Positions 27,333 through 35,521 of a stretch of 64,000 bases of DNA are shown here, in pieces (positions within the stretch are counted from its first letter, which is position 1; each line of letters begins with the position of its first letter). The DNA is from UBA10347 sp905182135. Its GTDB lineage: Bacteria; Actinomycetota; Acidimicrobiia; Acidimicrobiales; UBA10347. A model generated the notes under the pieces. The model was not told the origin of the DNA. It was given only the letters and a program-made list of their open reading frames with translations, and did not search any database. Position numbers and translations under genes: made by a program. The stretch spans positions 1 through 64,000 of the forward strand of contig CAWUSE010000020.1 in the NCBI GenBank assembly GCA_963925805.1. The letters are read 5' to 3'.

Positions 27333-27680
27333 CGTTGAACCCGGTAGTTGGTGTGGGTTGAACGCCTTGTACTGGTTGTTTTGGGAGGTGTTGTTTGACG
27401 CGACGCCTGACGCTTCGTCGTACCAGGCAAAGCCCGCTCCTGCGTTGTCTTTGGATGTGTTACCTGTCAGCTCCAGGGCAGCGCTCCGGCCGATTTCGAA
27501 GCCGTCGGTCTGGTTGTTTTGGGAGGTGTTGTTTGACGCCACACCTGACGCCTCGCCACCCCAGTTGAAGCCTGCTTCGGCGTTGTCTTTGGACGTGTTC
27601 ACTGTCAGGTCCACTGCGGCGCTTTCAAAGAACACGAAACCGTCGTACCGGTTGTGTTTGGACGTGTTGCCTGTCAGCAC
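27333..27680 (-). pseudogene. Remnant of a right-handed parallel beta-helix repeat protein
   Basis: The minus frame encodes about five beta-helix turns of about 22-23 residues. The cores alternate LTGNTSKDNAGAGFAW and VASNNTSQNNQTDGFEI patterns, typical of NosD/pectate-lyase-like PbH1 repeats. At DNA level the unit repeats with a 138-bp period (27373 and 27511). No signal peptide or N-terminus is present. The right end breaks at about 27680 against an oppositely oriented TfoX fragment, and the left end loses the pattern at about 27333. It is therefore an internal fragment of a larger surface protein. Confidence 0.65.
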
Positions 27681-27689
27681 CCGCCACGC

Positions 27690-27941
27690 GAGATCAAACC
27701 GATGTTTGGAAACCTGGCTGCATTCGTCAGCGAGAACCAACAGATGTGTGCTGGCCTCTTCAGGTCGTCGGTCCAGATGCGGTTAACCGAAGACGATCGC
27801 GACGAGTTGCTCGCTGTTCCCGGGACTGGCCCGTTTGGTCCCAAAGGTCGACCAATGAAGGAATACATCGCCATCTCATATGACTGGCGTAATGACGGTG
27901 TTGGCGCTGTCGACGCCTGGATCGACAGGGCGGTGGCCTAG
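27690..27941 (+). pseudogene. 5'-truncated TfoX N-terminal-domain protein
   Basis: The plus frame from about 27690 gives IKPMFGNLAAFV, then GPFGPKGRPMKEYIAIS and a C-terminal AWIDRA helix, matching the TfoX_N domain (typical 'K.MFGGLAFLV.GNMF', 'PF.P.GRPM.EYV'). The usual first about 30 residues are missing. Upstream codons instead belong to the antisense of the beta-helix remnant. An internal ATG at 27702 could still give a 79-aa product, so residual expression is possible, but truncation is clear. Confidence 0.6.
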
Positions 27942-28066
27942 GCCGAATTCTTGCCGCCCAGGAAGAAAAAGCCAAAGAAGGCGGCCAGCATCTCGGTGCT
28001 GGTCACTGGGTCGACTCTAAGTAGGTCGCGGATTGCTCGATACGCAGGCCGCGATCTGCCACGGTC
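27938..28066 (-). pseudogene. Short membrane-protein tail fragment
   Basis: A 43-codon minus frame ending at TAG 27938-27940 reads ...AYRAIRDLLRVDP, then a hydrophobic EMLAAFFGFFFLGGK segment. An in-frame TGA lies just upstream and there is no start codon except the internal ATG. The composition looks like a real protein C-terminus but the family is not recognised. It shares the CCTAGG stop palindrome with the TfoX remnant. Confidence 0.3.
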
Positions 28067-28135
28067 GCCTCAGCAGTTGGCCCTCGTCGCATGATGAGAG
28101 CTCAAATGCGATGTAGTGAGACTCCAGGTTGTCCT

Positions 28136-29323
28136 TCAAATAGAGCGCGACTCACGCATGTTGGTGATTTGATCCCAGTCATAACCCAGCTCGACCAGTA
28201 ATAACTCAGTGTCGGCGCCAAGTTCAGGAGAGATCCTGCCGGGCACAACTGGCGTGTCAGACATGCGGATGGGTGAGCCCATCATCTTGACCTTGCCGTA
28301 TTCGGGGTGATCGATGTCTTGCATGTAGCCGTTGATCATTGAATGCGGATCCGCTGTAGCCGCGGCGTAATCGTTGACCGGCGCCCAGCGACAACCCGCT
28401 GCCGTCAGAGCGTCGCCCCACTCGGCGGTCGTTCGGGTTCGGAACGTCTTCGTGAGTTCAGTAAACAGTTCTTTACGGTCCTGTGGGTCCAAGATGAACG
28501 GCTGGAATCGCTGGTCTTCGAGCAACTCGCTACGGCCAATCGCGGCATAGAAACCATCACGTTGCTGAGGCGGCACACCAACGAGTGCGAGCCACCCATC
28601 GGCGGTTTCGACGAGGCCATACACGGCGGGCAAGAGAGGGTGCCCGCGGTTCGCTCGTCCGGGAGCCTTTCCTGTCAAGAAGTAGGAGGTGTATTCGGCG
28701 TTTTGCGCATACAGCTGACTGCCGAAGAGCGACACGTCGATCCGTTGGCCGCGGCCGGTCTGTTCCCGAGCCACGATGGCCGCAAGAATTCCAATGGTCA
28801 TGTTCTGAGCGCCGATGTGGTCAGCGATCACTGCACCGACCGGTGAAGGGTCACCATCGTCCATTCCGGTCGTGCTAATGAGGCCACCCGCAGCCTGGCC
28901 TGCCAGGTCGGCGCCTTCGCGGGCGGCTGCGGGCCCTTCGGGGCCGAACGTGGTGCCCATGCCGTAGATGATTCGAGGATTGCGAGCTGCCGCGTCCTCG
29001 TACCCGACGCCCCACTCATCGAGCGTCCCTGCTTTGAAATTCGAGATCACAACGTCTGCGGTCTCGATCAGCCTAAGGAACGCCTCTGCCCCATCGGGCA
29101 GGCGCAGGTCAAGGGTGATGCTGCGCTTGCCTCGATTGTTCGCGATGAAATATGGCGCCCGCGAATCGTTGGCCGAGATTGGGATCCAGCGAGCTTGATC
29201 GCCTAGCCCAGGCATCTCGACCTTGATGACATCGGCCCCCATATCAACCATCGTCTGCCCAGCCTGTGGCCCTTGCACGATGATGCCAGCGTCAATTACA
29301 CGAATTCCGTCAAGTGCTCCCAT
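28136..29323 (-). CDS. CaiB/BaiF family (class III) CoA-transferase
   Basis: A 395-aa CoA-transferase. The N-terminus GIRVIDAGIIVQGPQAGQTMVDMGADVIKVE is the conserved CoA-binding Rossmann start, and the catalytic Asp lies in REGADLAGQAAGG (about residue 151). The NNRGKRSITLDLR segment is typical. It moves CoA between carboxylic acids, with substrates unknown. The open frame reaches 29449, but the ATG at 29323 (MGALDGIR) is chosen because family members start there. It is isolated within the decay zone, yet intact, with ordinary coding character. Confidence 0.9.
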   Translation of the reverse strand: MGALDGIRVIDAGIIVQGPQAGQTMVDMGADVIKVEMPGLGDQARWIPISANDSRAPYFIANNRGKRSITLDLRLPDGAEAFLRLIETADVVISNFKAGTLDEWGVGYEDAAARNPRIIYGMGTTFGPEGPAAAREGADLAGQAAGGLISTTGMDDGDPSPVGAVIADHIGAQNMTIGILAAIVAREQTGRGQRIDVSLFGSQLYAQNAEYTSYFLTGKAPGRANRGHPLLPAVYGLVETADGWLALVGVPPQQRDGFYAAIGRSELLEDQRFQPFILDPQDRKELFTELTKTFRTRTTAEWGDALTAAGCRWAPVNDYAAATADPHSMINGYMQDIDHPEYGKVKMMGSPIRMSDTPVVPGRISPELGADTELLLVELGYDWDQITNMRESRSI

Positions 29324-29959
29324 GGCTCTAAGTCTCGCGTAGCCGGCCTTTCCCGCCACAACCTGGCCGACACATGGGTGCAGGTTCGTTTGACGCATTG
29401 CCGGGCGCCATTTCGTGGTCCCGCGGGTCGATGAAGGTACGACGGGCACCGCTGGAGTGATGGCAACGATGCGAAGTCATGCTTCAGTCCGTGACGTTGT
29501 CGCCTACGTGACCATTGGACAGAAGGACAGTCCCGTTCTGGGTCTTGGGCTGAAATATGGCGTTGCCGTAGCCAACTTCACAGACCCTTGTAGTAATCCG
29601 GTCGTTCATCCAGACGAGATCGGCGAATCGACCGGTGCTCATCTAATGTCAGCACGCCCAAGAAGGCCGCCGTAGTTCGGGCGCCCACGACGCTCCAGAC
29701 TGCGACAAGGAGAGTATTTCCGTCGTTAAACCCGGTAATTGGTTCGTGGGCTCAACAAAAGGCGCAGCGGCAGCGACCGCTGCCCAAACAGCTGCTTGAT
29801 AAACCCAGTCCATGAAGTAGCTACAGCTCGACCACTACGGGCCGATCTTGCCTGCGAGTACGCAGCGCCTTGGTGATCTCTCGCTGAGTGATATCGAGTA
29901 CGTGATAGTTGCTGCCGTTGCCATTCCAACAGTGGCCTTCACGGTGCGCTCGACGTTAA
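29324..29959. other. Gap without an intact gene
   Basis: About 635 bp of non-coding or decayed sequence upstream of the CoA-transferase. A plus frame 29415-29675 and a minus frame 29726-29929 are open but unrecognised. A stretch at about 29705-29755 repeats, with substitutions, a stretch at about 27310-27362 next to the beta-helix remnant. Confidence 0.4.
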
Positions 29960-30169
29960 TTACCATTTCATGTAAATCCGCCCTTTGTCGGTTAGGTAAT
30001 AACTGGCGGCGGTGCTGCCTCGGCCGCCGTCGGGGCTGACCGGTGAACCTTCGCCTTTTTCGGCGAGGCCTTTGTTAACGAGGTTGTCGAGTTTGCGCCG
30101 TCCGGTTTTCACTTTCCCTTCGGTCGGGTCGAGTTGTTTTGTTTCGGCTTTGGCGGCGGTCACCAGCCG
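29960..30169 (-). pseudogene. C-terminal winged-helix fragment
   Basis: A frame of about 70 codons encodes KVKTGRRKLDNLVNKGLAEK, a Gly/Ser-rich turn, then ASYYLTDKGRIYMK, typical of a winged helix at the end of primase/helicase or AAA-type replication proteins of plasmids and phages. The upstream part is missing. The extra 21 codons to 30232 are basic/Ser-rich and probably out-of-frame sequence. Family attribution is tentative. Confidence 0.4.
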
Positions 30170-30482
30170 TATTGTGGGTGGCTGTGATCGGGAAGGCGAC
30201 GCCGACATCGATCTACATTTTGAACGAACCATTGCCAGAGTGAATCACACATGAAGATCTACCAGCGGACACTGGAACCATCCCCGTGCAATGCTGCCCT
30301 TTAACTAGATGCAGCTTGTCACGGCATTAAGACCCCAGCCAGACCCTCGGGGGTGGCGGGCTGTTCTCTGACGCTGGACTTCACAAAGCTGAAACGAATG
30401 GCTTGGAAGGGCCGTTGGGCACACAACCGCTGGCCTAGCAAGGCAGCTATGTTGAGATCCTTCCGAACTGAAGAGGTGAACT

Positions 30483-30674
30483 GTGCACTTCGAAGAGTTT
30501 TTAGAGAGTTTGTCGGCTGACGTGGTTGTGCGTGGTCGACAGTTCGAGCGGTTGTGTCGGTGGTTCTTGGAAAGGGATCGGCGGTATTCGTTTGAGAAGA
30601 TTTGGTTGTGGGATGAGTGGCCGGGGGTCCAGGGACCTGATTTAGTTGCGGCGTCGGATAGCAGGAACGAGTAG
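30483..30674 (+). pseudogene. N-terminal remnant of a COG4889-like helicase/restriction-type protein
   Basis: A 63-aa frame: FEEFLESL...RGRQFERLCRWFL, then IWLWDEWPGVQGPDLVA, followed within ten codons by a stop. The combination 'RG..FE.L...FL' and 'V/IWLWDEWPG..G.D.GIDLVA' is the N-terminus of large predicted helicases (COG4889) that carry an Mrr/endonuclease-like module. The 'GIDLVA' core is already partly deleted (PDLVA) and the remaining >1000 residues are absent. The ATG and an upstream GAGGTGAAC are intact. It overlaps the FG-GAP-like gene end by 33 bp. Confidence 0.55.
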
Positions 30675-31295
30675 GGCGCCAAAAGCAATTAAACCTACAG
30701 CAAGGTATGCCAGGGTTGTGGTGCTTGTCCCGGTGTCAGCGGGACCCGCAACCCCGTCGCCGGCAACAGACGTTGCAGCCGCTGGTTCAGGTGTCGGTGT
30801 TGGCCCCGGTCTGGCAGTTGGTTGCGGCGCAGCGGTTGGAGTCGGTGTTGGGGTTGGCGCTGACCTAAACACCCGGACATGACCCGAATCCTCGCCGTTG
30901 CCATCGTCGTAGGCGGCGCCGATGATGACCGTGTCACCAACATTATTCATCGCCACCGACCAACCGAAATAATCGTTTGCGGCTTCGCCGTCGATGTCGT
31001 CACCGACCTGGTTCCACGCTCCGTCAGTCAACGTGAACACCCGAGCCTGACCCGAAGCATCGCCGTTTCCGTCGTTGAGAAGTGCGCCGATGATGACCGT
31101 GTCACCAACATCGTTCATCGCCACCGACGAGCCGGAATAATCGAATGCGGCTTCGCCGTCGATATCGGCACCAACCTGGTTCCAGTCAGCCTGGGCGTCA
31201 GCGGATGGCCCAGCCACCGCCAACACCACCGACAACATCGCACACAACACCAACAAAGCCGCCAAACGACCCCACACACCCACAGAACCAGACAC
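30642..31295 (-). CDS. Surface protein with two FG-GAP-like repeats and C-terminal membrane anchor
   Basis: A 217-aa secreted protein. An N-terminal signal peptide (about residues 1-36, cleavage after ADAQA) precedes two 56-residue repeats starting WNQVGxDIDGEAAxDY and containing SVAMNxVGDTVIIGAxxxDGNG, which resemble beta-propeller FG-GAP/Kelch-like blades. A Thr-Pro repeat linker (about 137-170) and a C-terminal helix ending AIRRRN follow. PADTG before the helix resembles, but does not match, an LPXTG sorting signal. Only two blades is very few for a propeller, so the protein may be a contracted family member. The GTG start is at 31295. Confidence 0.65.
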   Translation of the reverse strand: MSGSVGVWGRLAALLVLCAMLSVVLAVAGPSADAQADWNQVGADIDGEAAFDYSGSSVAMNDVGDTVIIGALLNDGNGDASGQARVFTLTDGAWNQVGDDIDGEAANDYFGWSVAMNNVGDTVIIGAAYDDGNGEDSGHVRVFRSAPTPTPTPTAAPQPTARPGPTPTPEPAAATSVAGDGVAGPADTGTSTTTLAYLAVGLIAFGALLVPAIRRRN

Positions 31296-31595
31296 AACAA
31301 CCCTAAGCAGACGACGAGATGACGGTCACGCTAACGCATGACCGTGATGCAGCATGAATGTGCGAACCAGTCGCCGCACCCAACTTCCACAAGCCGGCGA
31401 CCGGCCAAAACAATCCGAGGGAGGCTCTGTTCCTAGGCCCCCGACTCCGTTCTGTGCACACATTCCTGGTGTTTGGAGCGAATCGGTTGGGCCGGCCTCT
31501 GATGTCATGCAGGGCCAACCATAAAAATATATGACTCGCCTTAAAGGATCGAGGACTAAGGCCTCTGGTGCACGGGGTCGTCTAAAGTCTCGGCG

Positions 31596-31877
31596 GTGAG
31601 CGATACGCCGCCTCAATCGCCAACACCGCCGCAACCGAACAGACCGATGTGGCGGACAATTGCGACGCGAAAGATCTGGCGGTTGCCCGTTTGGGCTTAT
31701 GCCCTTGTGGTTTTGATAATCATCGCACCTGCTCTTGATGGAGCCACCACGGATCAGCAAACAGCTAGTGATGAAGCTGAGACACCAGCGCAGACAGAAC
31801 CAGCTGCCATCCCAGCGCCGACACCGATTCGACCTACCGCCATCGCAACGAGACCGAGCAACTTCATGTCCTGCTAG
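31596..31877 (+). CDS. Small single-pass membrane protein, unknown
   Basis: A 93-aa frame with GTG start. A Pro-rich N-terminus (residues 1-17), a basic WRTIATRKIWR stretch, one hydrophobic helix (about 31-46) and a Thr/Pro/Ala-rich tail are visible. The organisation (cytoplasmic, membrane helix, extracellular linker) is that of many small actinobacterial membrane proteins, but no family is recognised. No strong ribosome-binding site precedes the GTG. The end overlaps the VOC gene's stop by 4 bp. It could be a truncated gene, given the neighbouring remnants. Confidence 0.4.
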   Translation: MSDTPPQSPTPPQPNRPMWRTIATRKIWRLPVWAYALVVLIIIAPALDGATTDQQTASDEAETPAQTEPAAIPAPTPIRPTAIATRPSNFMSC

Positions 31878-32344
31878 CGGGCGAAAACCTTGGTGTCGTC
31901 GACGAAGGCTTTGAACTCAAGCGCATTGCCTGACGGGTCAAGAAAGAACATGGTGTGCTGCTCGCCCACTTGGCCGGCAAAGCGAACTGTTGGTTCGATC
32001 ACGAACGACACCTTTGCAGCCTGCAAACGTGCCGCAAAGGTCGTGAAGGCCTCCGGTGTCATCAACACGCCAAAATGAGGTACCGGAACATCGCTGCCGT
32101 CGACGGCATTACTGCCAGCAACGCCGGTCCAGCCTTCGACCACATGGGTGACCAGCTGATGCCCGCCCAGGTTCCAGTCGATCCAGAGCTTTGATTCTCG
32201 GCCTCGCTCGCAGCCAAGCGTTGTGCCATAGAAGGCGGCAGCCGCCACAAGATCGTCGACAGGAATAGCGAGATGGAATCGAGCGCGCCCACCGTCATGC
32301 CCTGCAAGGTCAGCGCTGGCTGCAAGGTTTACCGGTTCAGACAT
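31874..32344 (-). CDS. VOC (glyoxalase/dioxygenase superfamily) protein
   Basis: A 156-aa protein with two beta-alpha-beta-beta-beta modules. RARFHLAIPVDDLVAAAAFYGTTLGCERGR begins the fold with a metal-type His, HFGVLM is the second module start, and FFLDPSGNALEFKAF gives the terminal Glu. This architecture covers glyoxalase I, fosfomycin-resistance and extradiol enzymes, and the specific activity is unknown. The start is the ATG at 32344 with GAGG 9 nt upstream, inside the last codons of the lacZ remnant. This suggests it was once the distal gene of that operon. Confidence 0.8.
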   Translation of the reverse strand: MSEPVNLAASADLAGHDGGRARFHLAIPVDDLVAAAAFYGTTLGCERGRESKLWIDWNLGGHQLVTHVVEGWTGVAGSNAVDGSDVPVPHFGVLMTPEAFTTFAARLQAAKVSFVIEPTVRFAGQVGEQHTMFFLDPSGNALEFKAFVDDTKVFAR

Positions 32345-32346
32345 AG

Positions 32347-33110
32347 TTAGTACCTCTCGGCTTCGAACATGATCGACCACCAATACGGGCCTGGGCCAAC
32401 AACGTACTCGGCTAGACAGCCCGGGCCCCACGTAGCGGAGCCCAAGCCACGAAGCGTTGCATGGACATGCACCTCAATCGTGTCAGGCTGCTCGACATCT
32501 GCGACGGTCCACATCGCATCATGCTTGAACCAAGCGCTAAAGGACCATGGCTCACTGCTGGTTGCAAGAAGGCCTTTACTGTGACGGTCGATGAGCATGA
32601 ACCAGCGAGCATCTGTGTGTGCGGCACCAATCGGAGACCCAGCTCTGTCAAATGCTGACCCAATTTGATCCGACCTGGATGCGGTTCCTCGTCGGAACCG
32701 ACCAGGCCACTGCTGCAGAGATTTGCATCGTTGATTTGCATCGTTGATTTACATCGTTGAGCTACATCGTTCGGTTCGTCGCCGAAGTGGTCGCCATAGG
32801 CACAATACGTCTGACCGCGTTCATCGACTTCATGCATGCCTTAGTCGCGCCACTCCCCGATAGGACCGCCTCCTGGTGCCGCTTCATCAAAGAAGGCCTG
32901 GGCACAATCTGGCCGGAACCATTCGAGTTGCCCATGGCTTGGCTTTGCTCGCACATGATCAGTGGGCGGCCATCTTCGCCAGTTGCTTCGGTCCAACGAA
33001 TCCTGGTCGTCGCCGTCGAATAATATGGCGCCATTATGCGGTGATAAAGCCCAGCGGGGTCTGTCTTGGCCCCGCTGGAGCGTGATCCCTCTGGCCACGG
33101 CACGATCATG
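32347..33110 (-). pseudogene. GH2 beta-galactosidase (LacZ-type) remnant
   Basis: Pieces of one LacZ-type protein lie in order but in different frames. First comes EATGEDGRPLIMCEQSQAMG with the acid/base Glu region (about 32950-33000). Then follow PIGEWRD (near 32845), CAYGDHFGDEPNDV (about 32790-32750), SSGLVGSDEEPHPG, and finally TDARWFMLIDRHSKGLLATS with RGLGSATWGPG (domain-5 end, to 32347). Most of domains 1-3 and the domain 4/5 middle are deleted. A 13-bp tandem repeat interrupts the DEPND-to-GLV segment. No full frame exists, so it is a clear pseudogene. Confidence 0.8.
32722..32773. repeat. 13-bp tandem repeat inside the lacZ remnant
   Basis: Units TTTGCATCGTTGA (32722-32734), TTTGCATCGTTGA (32735-32747), TTTACATCGTTGA (32748-32760) and a degenerate GCTACATCGTTCG (32761-32773). 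Three inserted units equal 39 bp or 13 codons, which fits the 13 extra residues seen between the conserved DEPND and GLV segments of the beta-galactosidase. It probably arose by slippage. Confidence 0.85.
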
Positions 33111-33272
33111 TTCGTGTACGCGGCCAGTCCCCAACTCGTGGCGTGTCCAACAGCCTGGCATCGTCGCCGTTGTCGTGCCTTAATTACGGGGCTTGGGCTG
33201 TAAGCCGGTTGACCTCAACCCGGGCTGGTGCCAGGATATTTGAGGTGATGACCGACAGAACGTCCGAGACCC

Positions 33273-35498
33273 TCAGGCGATGAAATCAGACAACAACGAG
33301 TTCAGCGTTTGGCTCGGGCGCATCGCTGCAACTGCAAGTTCTTCATTGGGTGCGTAGTAGCCGCCGATGTCCATGGGCTGGCCTTGGACCGCGTTCAGCT
33401 CCTCGACGATGATTGTTTCGTGCTCGGCTAGTGCCGCAGCGAGCGGTGCAAACTTGGCTGCGACCTCGTCATTGTCGACCTGGTCGGCTAGTGCCTTTGC
33501 CCAGTACATAGCGAGATAGAAGTGGCTACCTCGGTTGTCGAGCTCGTCGACCTTGCGAGACGGTGACTTACGATTCAGTAGGACTTGTTCGGTCGCTGCG
33601 TCGAGTGTGTCGCCGAGCATGCGGGCTGCAAGATTATCGAAAACCTCACCTAGGTGATCGAGCGAAACAGACAACGCCAAGAACTCGCCGAGCGAATCCC
33701 AACGCAGATGATTTTCTTTCTCAAACTGCTGCACATGTTTAGGCGCTGAGCCACCCGCACCGGTCTCAAATAAGCCGCCGCCGTTCATCAGCGGCACGAT
33801 CGACAACATCTTTGCGCTCGTTCCGAGTTCCAAGATCGGGAACAGATCCGTCAGGTAATCGCGCAACACATTGCCAGTAACCGAGACGGTGTTCTCGCCA
33901 GCACGCGCCCGTTCGAGGCTAAAAACGGAAGCGTCTGCAACATTCATGATCCGAATATCGAGGCCACTTGTATCGTGCTCACCCAGGTAATACTCGACTT
34001 TTTGAATCAGCTGCGCATCGTGCGCGCGCTCGGCGTCTAGCCAGAAGATAGTTGGCCACCCGGTGGAGCGAGCCCGGTTGACAGCGAGCTTGACCCAATC
34101 CTGGACCGGCAAGTCCTTTACCTGGCATGCCCGCCAAATATCGCCAGGCTCAACCTGGTGCGATGTCAGCACGTTTCCGTCACCATCAACGATCCGCATG
34201 GTGCCGGTTTCTTCGATCTCGAACGTCTTGTCGTGGGACCCGTATTCTTCGGCCTTTTGCGCCATAAGCCCAACGTTGGGCACCGTGCCCATCGTGACCG
34301 GATTGAACGCACCGTGCGCCTTGCAATGATCAAATGTTGCCGAATAGAGATCGGCATAGCTGCTATCCGGGATCACCGCCTTGACATCTTGCAGTTCGCC
34401 AGCGGCGTTCCACATCTGGCCCGAAGTCCGGATCATGGCCGGCATCGATGCATCGATAATCACATCGCTGGGTACGTGAAGGTTGGTGATCCCACGATCA
34501 CTATCGACCATCGCCAGAGCGGGTCCTCGCTCATAGGCAGCAGCAATCGCCGCCTTAATGGCAGCGCTCGTGTCGGCATCGAGATCGTCGAGCGCACCAA
34601 TGACATTGCCAAGACCGTTGTTTGGGTCAGCGCCGGTCTCGGCTAAAGCCTGGCCGTAGGTTTCAAACAGTTCACTGAAATAAGCCCGCACACCATGACC
34701 AAAGATGATCGGGTCCGAGATCTTCATCATGGTCGCCTTCATGTGCAACGAGAAGAGCACGCCGGATTCGCGTGCGTCGTCTACTTGTGCAGCCAGGAAG
34801 GCATCAAGGGCTGACTTCGACATGAACGTGCCGTCGATGACTTCGCCGTCGAGTAGCGGCACCTCCTTGAGCACCTCGGTGCCGTTCACTCCAACAAATT
34901 CGATACGAGCAGCGGTGGCCTGAGCGACAGTGGCGGACTGTTCGTTGTGTCGGAAGTCCCCATGGCTCATGGTCACCACGTGGCTAGCCGAGTCAGCCGA
35001 CCATGCGCCCATCGAATGCGGGTTCGCCTGTGCATACTTCTTAACGGCTGCCGGGGCTCGGCGGTCAGAATTGCCTTCGCGAAGAACAGGGTTCACTGCA
35101 CTACCCAAGACCTTGTCGTACCGACCACGAATTGCCTGCTCATCATCGTTCGCCGGATCGTCGGGGTACTCAGGAAGGGCGTAACCCTGGCCCTGCAATT
35201 CTGCCACTGCAGCCTTGAGTTGGGGAACCGATGCACTGACGTTTGGCAACTTGATGATGTTGGCCTCTGGCGTTTTCGCCAGCTCACCCAATTCGGCAAG
35301 AGCGTCCGGCGTGTACTGTTCAGGTGTTAGCCAGTCGTTGAAGTTCGCCAGGATGCGCCCAGCAAGCGAGATATCACGAGTTTCGACCGAGACGCCAGCG
35401 GCACTGGCAAATGCTTCAACGATGGGAAGCAGCGAACGTGTCGCCAACGCTGGGGCCTCGTCGGTCAGGGTGTAAATAATCGATGCGTTATTAGTCAT
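33273..35498 (-). CDS. icd: Monomeric NADP-dependent isocitrate dehydrogenase
   Basis: A 741-aa enzyme of the monomeric IDH-II class, which oxidises isocitrate to 2-oxoglutarate in the TCA cycle and produces NADPH. Diagnostic segments include IIYTLTDEAPALAT at the N-terminus, VNPVLREGNSDRRAPAAVK, WSADSASHVVTMSHGDF and the substrate/Mg region TIFWLDAERAHDAQLI. The length matches the family (about 740). The ATG at 35498 is chosen because the conserved N-terminus begins there, although the frame stays open to 35594. No clear SD precedes it, so a leaderless or near-leaderless mRNA is possible. Confidence 0.95.
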   Translation of the reverse strand: MTNNASIIYTLTDEAPALATRSLLPIVEAFASAAGVSVETRDISLAGRILANFNDWLTPEQYTPDALAELGELAKTPEANIIKLPNVSASVPQLKAAVAELQGQGYALPEYPDDPANDDEQAIRGRYDKVLGSAVNPVLREGNSDRRAPAAVKKYAQANPHSMGAWSADSASHVVTMSHGDFRHNEQSATVAQATAARIEFVGVNGTEVLKEVPLLDGEVIDGTFMSKSALDAFLAAQVDDARESGVLFSLHMKATMMKISDPIIFGHGVRAYFSELFETYGQALAETGADPNNGLGNVIGALDDLDADTSAAIKAAIAAAYERGPALAMVDSDRGITNLHVPSDVIIDASMPAMIRTSGQMWNAAGELQDVKAVIPDSSYADLYSATFDHCKAHGAFNPVTMGTVPNVGLMAQKAEEYGSHDKTFEIEETGTMRIVDGDGNVLTSHQVEPGDIWRACQVKDLPVQDWVKLAVNRARSTGWPTIFWLDAERAHDAQLIQKVEYYLGEHDTSGLDIRIMNVADASVFSLERARAGENTVSVTGNVLRDYLTDLFPILELGTSAKMLSIVPLMNGGGLFETGAGGSAPKHVQQFEKENHLRWDSLGEFLALSVSLDHLGEVFDNLAARMLGDTLDAATEQVLLNRKSPSRKVDELDNRGSHFYLAMYWAKALADQVDNDEVAAKFAPLAAALAEHETIIVEELNAVQGQPMDIGGYYAPNEELAVAAMRPSQTLNSLLSDFIA

Positions 35499-35521
35499 TG
35501 TGACATCGAACTTAGTGCGGC

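Noticed and set aside
27016..27786. 256-codon plus-strand open frame
   Set aside because: Its Ser/Leu repeats are the complement of the beta-helix repeat on the minus strand, where the protein pattern is meaningful; no RBS.
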